Shown here: piece by piece, positions 25,201-37,200 of the stretch
Layout: each line of letters starts with the position of its first letter
Numbering within the stretch: the first letter of the stretch is position 1
NCBI RefSeq assembly: GCF_030269925.1
Contig: NC_085130.1
Span: 6,708,501-6,772,500, forward strand
DNA: 64,000 bases
Direction of reading: 5' to 3'
Origin: Bombyx mori
Lineage: Eukaryota; Arthropoda; Insecta; Lepidoptera; Bombycidae
Translations under genes and position numbers: made by a program
Notes under the pieces: model-generated
What the model was told of the DNA's origin: nothing
Databases searched by the model: none
Seen by the model: only the letters and a program-made list of their open reading frames with translations

Positions 25201-28200
25201 TGCGCCACCCACCTTAAGATATAAGTTCTAAGGTATCAGTATATCGACGCTTGAAAGGCAAACGTAACTAAGCGACAATATTCGATGCGCAAAAAAAATA
25301 TATTTCTAGGTCTATTAAAATCATTTCAATCCTACAGCTAGATTCGTTAAAATGGATTTTTTTTTCAAGTATTTCAACTTTAAATTAGTCTGCTGTAAAG
25401 TTCACGCATTGTCGCTTAGTCACGTTTGCCTTTCAAGCGTCGATATGTAGTTACAACGGCCGCCCCGCCCTTCAAACCGAAACGCATTACTGCTTCTTCA
25501 CGGCAATGAACGCCCAACATCAAACTGGCCATATACCTTCGATGATGGCAATAAACGATACCTTCCTTGAGTATTTTACACTAGTGCAAATATAGATTTA
25601 AAAAAGTATTTGAAGACGCGAGTGGATGAAGGGGTAAGATACAAATTGTTAATTTTGAGAAAACGGGCAACAAGCTTTTGTTACTTGTACTTTTTCTTCT
25701 TACATAAGTCCTTCATCACATGCAATTTCTAAAAATAGCCTTTAAACCCGTATTTTTAAGGTCTAATGAGGTTTTTAGGCACATAAAACCAGTTTATTCA
25801 ATGTAAAAACTCAAAAATCTTAAATATGCCACTTGTCCCCTTCACCCACTCATGTCTTCATTTCTAACATGCTGTTTGAAACATCACAGCTCACCTAATC
25901 ATATTAATATAAATCACAATGACTACAAATCACAGGCAGACAAATTGAGTGTATTTGTTGTGTAAATATGGGTAATGATAAATATAAGGTAAATGCTGTG
26001 CAGTCAATGAAAGCTGGTGATAAATATCCAATGATTTTTTGATACATATAGATCATTTAAATAGTAATTTATTACTGGTGGTAGGACCTCTTGTGAGTCC
26101 GTGCGGTTGGGTATCACCACTCTGCCTATTTCTACCTTGAATCAGTAATGCGTTTCGGTTTGAAGGGTGGGGCAGCCGTTGTAACTATACTTGAGACCTT
26201 AGAACTTATATCTCAAGGTGGGTGGCGCATTTACGTTGTGGATGTCTATGGGCTCCAGTAACCACTTAACACCAGGTGAGCTGTGAGCTCGTCGACCCAT
26301 ATAAGCAATAAAAAAAAAATTATAACTATTATTATTGCCACACAGATATGGCCTGTTTGACTTTGAATACACGCACCAGTGCCAGGGCACGTCGGAGGCT
26401 AGCAAGAAACAGAAGCTCTTCCTGATGTCGTGGTGCCCGGACACCGCCAAGGTTAAGAAGAAGATGTTGTACTCTAGGTAAGAAATTGACCCACAAAACT
26501 GTGCATATCATTTATTGTAGGAACCATTCTCTTTAGTAAGTAGGTTGAGCACAAATACTTGTAGTTTTAGTATTTTTAATGTGTCAGGTTTTTATGCATA
26601 TTATTATAACACAAAAAGTAAAAGCAAATGTTTTTAGCTTTATCCTGAAATGTACTTTACCATAAAACCTTAGGAAATGTTGGCTTTCAGTTCCAGTGGG
26701 TTTGTGATATTTAAAAAATATACATCTGTGGTCACTATTCTAAATATTTATGGTTATTGTTTTAAAAATATTCTTTGTTATAATGAGAAAAAAACCTTGA
26801 TTGAAGAATTGTTAAATTCAGTTAAATTATATGTATTACTTCTATATGACAATTTTTTTTTTTATTGCCTAGATATGTGGACGAGCTCACAGCCCACCTG
26901 GTGTTAAGTGGTTACTGGAACCCATAGACATCTACAACGTAAATGCGCCACACACCTTGAGATATAAGTTCTAAGGTCTCAGTATAGTTACAACGGCTGC
27001 CCCACCCTTCAAACCGAAACGCATTACTGCTTCACGGCAGAAATAGGCGGGGCGGTGGTACCTACCCGTGCGAACTCACAAGAGGTCCTACCACCAGTAT
27101 TACCACCAGTACCTATTGAATGATAGTATTATCACCAGTACCTATTGAATGATGAATGAATTTGATGCAGTTTGTAGTCTTTGTTCTGTGATGGAGGAAA
27201 AGTCAGGGAGATGATTTACTTGATTGTTAACTTTTATTTAGTAATTGAATTATAAGATGAACCTTAAACCAAATATTGAATTCTAACCCACAGAAAGTTT
27301 TAATCAGTTTACTGTTCATAGAAAATTGAACCAAACATGCCACAAATACATTTTTTATGAAATAAAATCTGTATCTATGTATGTTTATGTATGTAATCTG
27401 GTATTTCAATATAACTTTAAACAACTTGAAGACTTTCTATAACTTGGAAATTTACATACGCTTGAAGGACCAATGACAAAATATTAATTTGATTTGGTCA
27501 TGATCACCAGAACAAAGAATAATTAATAAATAAATAAAAATTGGTTCACTATTTCAGCATGTTTTCTTCAGTTCTAAATGTACATCGACATTATTTTTAG
27601 CGTTGACATAGTGTGTAATTGAATGATTGCAAAATTTTTATCATAATTTCAACATACCGGCTTACAATAATAACACAGGGCGACACGATAAGGCTGTGAT
27701 AATATCAAGCCAGCGATATCATTTCGAGATCCAATTGACAAATTTATCATATCGACGCTTGAAAGGCAAACATGACTAAGCGACAATGCGTAAACTTTAC
27801 AGTAGAGCAATTTAAAGTTGAAAAATTTGAAAAAAAAAATATTTTAACGAATCTAACTGTAGGATTGAAATTATTTTAATAGACTTATAAATAGTTTTTT
27901 TTTGCCCATCGAATATACTTAAAGGTTATTGCCTATCATTTGTGTATATAGCAGTTATTGTCGCTTATATATATTGTCCATAATTTGATAAACAGGTAAA
28001 ATTATCTGAATTTTATATAAAAGGTTTCTCGTCACAAGTAAAATTATCTAAGCCAGCATTGAAAGATTAGGAGTAACATGTAAAGCAATATGAGCTATCG
28101 TTGAAAGATTTTCAGTAACATGTAAAGTTAGACAAATTCGCACAGCTTACAGTTTCGTTTTGGGTATATTGGACTAAAGTGATCCCATAGTTCACAACAA

Positions 28201-31200
28201 ATCAAGTAAATGTATCTAAATACTATTCCATTTTTTTATGCATGTAGAAAGTGTAAAGAATTGAACTAAAATGTAATAAATTACTATGGTAAATCATGCA
28301 AAAGAGCGAGACGTTTATGAATAAACATTTATTGTAAGAAACAATAGGGATATATTTGTTTGTAACAAAATCACGCTATTACTGTTTTTTTTTTATTGCT
28401 TAGAGGTGTGGGTGACCTCACAGCCCACCTGGTGCTAAGTGGTTACTGGAGTCCATAGACATCTAGAACGTAAATGCGCCACCCACCTTGAGATATAAGT
28501 TCTAAGGTCTCAAGTATAGTTACAACGGCTGCCCCACCATTCAAACCGAAACACATTACTGCTTCACGGCAGAAATAGGCTGGTGGTACCTACCCGTGCA
28601 AACTCATAAGAGGTCCTCGTGAGGAGAGATGCTCGTGGGGTCCACCGTCAGCCCACTCGTAAAGATTACGAGCTAGCCTCCGGATGAACTCCCCGAGCGA
28701 CTCCACATCCAGATCCCGGGCGATTACGGCATTTCTGACGTAACGCCCTGCTCCGACTATCGTGCGAAGAGCCAGATTTTGCGGGACCTGTAACCTCTCC
28801 CGCATACCCTGCGGGATGAGGGATACCAGGCCGCAGCTGCGTACGTGATACGGGAACGGACATACGTCTTATAAATGCCGAGCTTAGTCCTGACCGGCAA
28901 CCTGGAGGCCAACACCGGCCGGAGGAGGAATCTCGCGTACCGAGCGGCCGCCAACGCCGACATGGCGTGGGTGGTCATCCTCAAATTCCGGTCGATATCG
29001 ACCCCCAAGTACCGGACGCTGGATCTAAGCTCGACATTAGCGCCACGGAGACTGAGCTGTCCCGGGACGACTGTTGTGCGGACCGGACCGAAGAGGATAG
29101 CCGCAGTCTTCCCCACGTTGACCGCGACCCTCCATCGGTCCAGCCACTGGGGCAGTAAGTCCAATAGCCTCTGCATCCTCGAAATGGCCGCAGAGGGGAA
29201 GTTTGATGACGCGAAGTAGGCGCTATCGTCGGCAAACAGCGCCAACTTCACGTCGGCTTCCCACGCTTGGAGGTTGCCCTCAAGCGTGGGAATGTCGTTG
29301 GTATAGAGAGCGTAGAGGAGTGGTGCCAGGACACTCCCCTGAGGAACTCCGGCCGTGACTGGGCGCACCGACGACTTGGCGCCCTCGACCGCGACAAGGA
29401 AGGATCTTCCCTCCAGGTACGACCCAGCAGTCGCACGTAGGCGTGCTGGAGGTCCGTGTTCTGCAACAACTTGTGAACCAGTCCCGCATGCCAGACACGG
29501 TCGAAGGCCTTCTCGATATCGAGAAAGACTGCGGCCGTGTACTGGCGCGCGTTGGACCGATCCGCCAAGTGATGCATAACGCGGACCAATTGCAGCGTTG
29601 TCGAGTGACCGCTACGAAACCCGAATTGCTCGGGTCTGAGAAGGATGTGCGGCGACACCCTTCTCAGCAGCAGCCGCTAGAACAACTTGCCCACGTGCGA
29701 CAGCAGCGTGATCGGACGGTAACTGGAGGGATTTCTCCTGTCCTTGCCGGGTTTGGGCAAGGCGATAACCTTGCCCAATTTCCAAGTTCCCGGGAAGTGT
29801 CCTGTGGACAGAATGGAGTTGAACAGTCGTGTCATATATATGACACGACCGTTTCAGGGAAGTGGAAAAAAGCGAGGGAGGGAATACCGTCCTCGCCCGG
29901 CGCCTTGCGCCTCTTCATCCGCTTGATGATGAGGCGCAATTCGCTGGGAGTGATGAGATCACCATCTCCCAACGGTGGCACCGGGGAGGAGAGTAGGCTT
30001 GCTACGCTCTCTTCCACCGATTGGTGGAATGCGGCCTCTGAGGGTACAGAGTCATTTGGAGCGAACTGCCGCTCCAGCATCTCGGCCAGGATATCGGCGC
30101 GGGCCTGAGCCGAGAAGCATCGGTTGCCCCTCTCGTCCACTAGTGGACAAGTCGGGGCAGGCCGATTTGAGAGCTGGCGACAAAGCCGGTGGAGGGATAC
30201 TGAGGAGGGGTCCTCGCGGGCCTCCTCGATCCTCTCCTGCCAGGCATAGCCCCGGAAGGTGCTAATCTTTGTCGCCAGCTCCGCTTCCAGCTCATTAAGC
30301 TCGCGCTTTATCCTGGGACAACGAGTTGTCGCCCAGAGCATCCTCAAGCCCCTCTTCCGGCGAATAATCGCCTTCAGATGGGCCGGGAGTATACCTCTGG
30401 GCCCGCCGCTGGGCACAAGAGTCGTCGCCTGGTCGATCGCTCCCCTGATGGAGTCGACAAGGCGGATTGCCGCATCGTCGACCCCATCAGGGGTGTTGGG
30501 GTCCTGAATCACGGGAAGGTCGACTAGTCGTCTCTTAAAGAGCTCCCAGTCGACCTTCGGTCGTAGGGGCGAGGTCGCAACCCGGGTGAGCCCCATTCCC
30601 AGTGTCACCAGAATAGGGAGATGTGGGGTACCCAGGTCGTACAGTGCCTCGATCGTTACGGGGCACCGTAGCCCCTTGTGCACACACACATCCAGCACAT
30701 CTGGCTGATAGCGCGCGGCGGTCGGGACGTGTGTGGGTTCGTGACGACTTACGTATCAGCGTAACTTTAACTAGTAGGTGAGCTCACGGGACTCAAACCT
30801 GACGATGTTGCTAACACTGGCCCTAGCAAGAGCAGTGCTTCGCAGAATCTACCACCGGATCGGAAACGCGACCCACTGAGAAGATCCGGCAAGAAACTCA
30901 GTGGGCTGTGTCTATGGGTTAATTTACTCGCCGAACCCTTCGTCGCGAACGACGGGTTCGACGAGAACGATGACCGGGGAAGTCAATCGTGAACATTTGT
31001 TAAGTACGTATTTCATTCCAAAAATTGGTACCCGCCTGCGGGATTCGAACATCGTTGCATCGCTACATACGAATTGTTATAATATTAACTAGTATATTAA
31101 TTAATTTACCTAAGACCGAAAAGTGCCTCTAGCAGCACTTTCCGGCCTAACATATACTAGAGCCCCGTTGGCTCGATGTCAGTCACTCTGCGTCGTTACT

Positions 31201-34200
31201 ATGAGCCACACTCTTTCTAAGTAGAATTTTGTATCTTCAAAGTGAATAAAATCTTTTTTAAAAAGAGTTTTTCAAAGTCCCGTATAACATTGGTGGCAGC
31301 TCAAGGGATTTGAAAAAGAAAAATCCCCGGAACGTCTTCCGAAAATAAAAGTGAGAATAACTATTAAAAGTGAAAAATAACAACTAAAAGTGAAAATAAC
31401 TAAATAAATAAGTGAAATAAGTGAAAAGAAAATATTTACTTACTAGTATTCTGAACATACTAATCTCATCATCCCGTGGAAATCCTGGAAAAGATCTGCG
31501 CGTACTACATTTACCTTAATCTCCTGCGAAGAAATCTATCTACTATTTCATCCTGCAACATCTTTAGAACCTGTATCCTGTTGGTGGCTGTGCGTCGTAA
31601 AATCTTGCAAATAAAATTCATCGTGAACAATCCAAGGCCGAAGCAATTGTTACCTGTTACCTGCCTTATCGCTGCGGAATGCTCCTGTTCGTCGCACCGA
31701 TATCCGCCGTCTACATACTGCTAACTCTGTAAGTCTCCGGACATTGTTGCGTTTTATAACTAAGGTTGTCAAATTTTTGTAATTGAATTCTAATCCATGT
31801 AATGTTGTAGTAGTTTGCCATTTGTTCCGTCTCCTCTATCTACATTTAAATTTAAATACTATGCCAAAAGTGCCTAAAACTGAAGAAAGTAAATTAAGCT
31901 TACCAATTCCAGAACCGGAACAGGTTGCAAGCAACATAGAAATTAAGTCGCCTACTCTATCTCCCCGTGTCACAAGAAAGACCGCCGCATTCCTCACTAT
32001 GTCCGAACTCGACCTAAATACTCTGTTTAAATTTGTTAAATGTTACGATGGTAGCCGCGATACCCTCAACTCATTTTTAGTTAATTGCGACAACGCATAT
32101 GATTTAGCATCAGAATCACAGAAACACATATTGTTCAAGTATATCCTTAGCCAATTAAATGGAAAAGCAGAAATTGCCTGTTCCATCAAAGAGTTTTCGA
32201 CATGGGAACAGTTAAAGGAGTTTCTCAAAGCTCAATTCAGTGAGCGTAAACATTACTCACATCTTTTAACCGACCTTCAAGAAAGCAGACAAGGGACACA
32301 AGAAAATGTCGGTCAATACGCTCTACGAATCGAGACATATCTATCTCAACTTTTAACAGAAATCTCCCTTTCGAACACAAAAGTAAAAGAACTCCCTGGT
32401 CGGACAGCGGCCATGGAAGACCTGGCTCTACACCACTTCTTAATGGGACTTAATCCCCGAATAGCAACGATTGTGAGATGCAGGTCTCCCAAAACTCTCA
32501 ATGAAGCTATCAATATTGCAATTTCCGAAGAGCGCATTCAACAAAGCATGTTCAACAAACGCCCTGTAAATACGGAAAATAGGTTTTCTAAATCTAACAG
32601 AATTGATAATTTTAATCAAACTCCCTATCGTCCACAGACCTATCGTCCTAATCCTAATAATTTTAACCGTAATAATAATTTTAATAATAGCTTTTGCCGA
32701 TACTGTAAATCCTCCGGACACTCTATTGAAAATTGCAAAAAGAGAGAATTTAAAAATCGTGCTCGTGAATTCGAAAATCCGTCTACTTCCGGTTTCAGAC
32801 CACAACGCGTAAATTTTGTTGATAAATGTGAATACAAAAATAACACAAACGATTACGAGAACAATTACACTGAACTTGAAAACAATGACAACGCACACGA
32901 AAACGCTAAACCAAAAAACGAGTAGGTGGCCCGTATAGGTGTCGTGCGAGGCACCACAATATTAACAAATTCGACGCTGCTCCTACTAAGACCATAGTGT
33001 CACCTAATAATAAGAAATCAAACACATATCCTAAATCCACTGAGTCCCCTGAGTCCCCTGAGTCCCCTGAGTCCACTGAGTCCACTGAGTCCACTGAGTC
33101 CACTGAGTCCACTGAGTCCACTGAGTCCCCTGAATCCACTAAATCCGCTGAGTCATCTAAAACAGAAACCAATAAAATATTCGAAATAAACGTCGATCCT
33201 ACAAAAAAATTACTTCCTTACGTCATAATCGATTCACCCATATCGGAAATCCCACTTTCTTTACTCATTGATTCAGGTTCAGCAATCTGTTTATTAAAAT
33301 ACTCTTGCTTCCAAAATTTCCCCAAACTTATAGAAGAACAAATAACTTTAAAGGGTATCGAACCAGAAGTGAACACTACAAAGACAATGGGTCATTTCAC
33401 ATTAAAAATGAAACTAAATAGTTCATCCCATGACTCAATAAATCACAAATTCCACGTCATAGACAAGATTCATCTGCCTTATGACGGCATCATCGGATCA
33501 GATATGCTGAATCATTTCGGCTGCATGATTGACTATACTAAAAATCAACTTAAATTAAATAAAACATATTTACCACTCCGTTTTAATGAACCAACTTATA
33601 CTATACCTGCTAGATCAGAAATGATAATCGAATGTTCCGTTTCAAACCCTGAAGTTAAACAAGGTCTTGTATTAGATCAAACTCAATTAAAGGATATCCT
33701 AATCGCAAATTGCCTAGTTAAAGTAAAAGAAAACAAACGAATAAACTTAACTGTAGTAAATATCTCTGAGTCTCCTAAAACTCTAACTTCAAACCTCAAC
33801 ATAACTTTGATTCCACTAGAACCTTCTGTCTTACATTCAAAAGAAACTTCAGAACAATACTCAATAAATACCGTTCAAACCCAAAATACCTTCCAACGAA
33901 CTAAAGAAGTCCTAAATCAACTTCGAGTATCACACCTAAATTTTGAAGAATCTAATTCTCTTTACCAAATATGCTCTGACTATTCAGACATATTCCACTT
34001 ACCTGGTGAACCATTGACATCAACTAACGTACTACGTCATAACATAAAAACCACAACCAATGATCCTATCCATGTAAAATCATACAGATTTCCCGAATGT
34101 CACAAACATGAAGTTCAAACTCAAATAGAGAAAATGCTTAAAGATGACATTATACAACCATCAATGTCTCCATGGTCTGCTCCTATTTGGGTAGTCCCGA

Positions 34201-37200
34201 AGAAACTTGATGCCTCCGGCCAGCGTAAATGGAGAGTTGTTATCGATTACAGGAAACTAAATGACATCACTATAGGTGACTCTTATCCTATCCCCAACAT
34301 AAATGAAATTCTAGATCAACTCGGAAAATCAAAATATTTCTCCACGTTGGATCTTGCTTCTGGATTTCATCAGATCCAAATGTCTGCCGAAGATGCTCCT
34401 AAAACCGCTTTCAGTATTCCACAAGGGCATTTTGAATTTAAAAGAATGCCATTCGGACTCAAGAACGCACCATCAACGTTCCAGAGATTAATGAACTCTG
34501 TCCTCTCAGGTCTGCAAGGCACTCGCTGCTTTGTGTATCTTGATGACATTGTAATATACTCGTATGACCTTGACTCTCATATGAATAACCTCGAAAGTGT
34601 ATTTAAACGTCTACGAGAATTCAATCTTAAGCTTCAACCCGATAAGTGCGAATTCCTTCGAAAGGAAGTCTCGTACCTTGGCCACCTGATCACTGATGAA
34701 GGAGTCAAACCTGACCCAGCTAAGATCCGAGCCGTATCTGAATTTCCAGTTCCTAAATGCCCGAAAGATGTAAAATCTTTCCTAGGGCTTATGTCTTACT
34801 ACCGAAAGTTTATTCCAGAATTTTCAAAAACAGCTAAATCATTAACTTCCCTATTAAAGAAAGATACCACCTTCACTTGGAACAACGAACAACAACTCGC
34901 TTTTGAAACACTCAAAAATCGTCTAATTTCTCCTCCTCTCCTCATATATCCCGATTTTACTAAACCATTTACCCTCAACAGTGATGCCTCTAACTACGCA
35001 ATTAGTGCTATCCTCTCGCAAGGAGATCCAAATAGAGATAAGCCAATCGCTTACGCATCCCGGACCCTAAACAAAAGTGAAATAAATTACAATGTTACAG
35101 AAAAAGAATTATTAGCAATTATGTATGGGTGCAAAACTTTTAGACCTTACCTATATGGTCAAAAATTCAAAATCATAACCGATCATAATCCACTTAAGTG
35201 GCTTTTTAACCACAAAGACCCCTCAAGCAAGATGCAAAGATGGAGATTGAAATTAGAAGAGTATGACTACGAAATAACCCATAAAAAAGGCAAATTAAAT
35301 TCAGCTGCAGACGCACTATCCAGATACCCCGTCAACCCTGTCAGAAGCTTAAATAATATAAACTCTGACCCAATTCCCGTCTTACCTATTTCTGACCCTC
35401 TGATCTCTTCTCAACCTGTACCCGAACAAAATCCACATCACTCTAACACATCTAATAGTGAATCTCCTCTTGAAACACTTCCTCTAGACGGCTTACTTAC
35501 GTCAAGTCCTTTTAACCCTGATGATTACAACTTACCTTCACTAGAACCCCTTCAAGATATCGATCTCCTACCAAACAGTCCGTTCAATCCTGAAAATGAA
35601 ATAGATGACCGCAATCTTAATAACAATGATAACATAAATCCTCCGACTAACAGTACTCCCAACCCTATGATTGATGATGAAAACCTACCAAGAAATCCAT
35701 CAATTAACCTTCCGAGTCCCGAACCAAATTGTGAATCCTATACAGACTTTCTGAAAACTTTATCAAATAATAACCATACTTACAATACTAAAATTTGCGA
35801 ACATGCAAATTCATTACTATCAACCGATTCAAAAATCATAGTCATTCCAACATCCATCGACCTCGATGAAACTAATCCATACATTGAAGAAATCCTGAAT
35901 AACCAAGAAAATATCTCTGAATTCCTTAATGAAGAAAGAACCTTACATTCATTCCTTAACCTGAATGTTAAAGATAAATCTTATTATTTTTTATTCACAA
36001 AAGTATATCATTTCGACACTCCTCAGTACCCTCAACTATTTAAATCCTTACAAAATCTCCGAAATCATTTACTTATAGAAAAGGACATTCCAGTGAATAT
36101 TGCTATATCAGACTTTAATGATCCATTCTTTAAACCAACTTATTCTAAAATATATAACATTCTTGCTTTTTTATTCCACAACACAGATATTACAATTAAA
36201 ATCTACAAAAACTCAGTAGTTTTTCCAGCCCCTAGCGAGATTTCAAAAATCCTTAAAGAAAATCATGACCTTCCCATCGCTGGTCATGTAGGCACATCAC
36301 GAATGTATAATCGTATTAAAGAAAAATATCATTGGAAAAATATGAAATCAGACATTGAAAATTATGTGAAAAAGTGCATACAGTGTCAAACGAATAAGGC
36401 GCTAAGACAAATAAACAGGCAACCGATGCAGATAACCTCTAGTTCAACAGCCCCATTTCAACGCATCGCCTTAGACATCGTCGGACCATTACCAGAAACT
36501 GGTCAAGTTAAGCTTAAATATATATTAACATTGCAAGACGACCTAACAAAATACTCTACTGCCTACCCTATTAGTAATGCCTCAGCCGAAGAATGCTGCG
36601 AATGTCTCATACATTTTATATCTCTTTTCGGAATACCAAAAATAATATTAACAGACCAAGGTACAAACTTCACCGCCGACCTTTTTAAGAAAACTTGTGA
36701 ATTCCTCAAAATCAAACAATTATGGTCTTCGCCCTACCATCCTCAAACACAAGGAGCCTTGGAAAGGAGCCATTCTACACTAAAAGAATATTTAAAATCA
36801 TACGTTAACGAAAATCAAACCAACTGGCACAAATATGTTTACACCTATGTCCTAGCCTACAACACTAATGTACATACTACTACAAAATTCACACCCTACG
36901 AATTACTCTTCGGCCATAAACCCTATCTACCCGATTCTATTTACGATCCTAGTCCTAGTGGTACCTATCATGAATATGTTAAAATGCTAAATCATCGCCT
37001 CAAATTAACACGCGATAAAGCTTTAGAAAATATTCAGAAATCAAAAGAAAACTCCAAAACCTATTATGACCGAAGGTCTCGCCCTTCCACGTATAAAATC
37101 GGTGATATGGTATATCTAAAAAACCACTTACGTCTACGGAAAGCATTATCACCCTTATGGAAAGGACCATACAAAGTGGTAAAAATACATGGAAACCACA

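Noticed and set aside
28875..30108. Plus-strand frames over 28.9-30.1 kb (up to 221 codons)
   Set aside because: They are the complement of the jockey reverse transcriptase, whose motifs are all on the minus strand; GC-rich DNA gives long shadow frames.
30901..31092. Short plus frame across repeat B and Bm1
   Set aside because: Built entirely from repeat sequence and ends in the LTR.
32440..32898. Minus-strand 152-codon frame opposite gag
   Set aside because: Hydrophobic translation is the expected reverse of Asn/Lys-rich gag codons; the plus strand carries the zinc knuckle.
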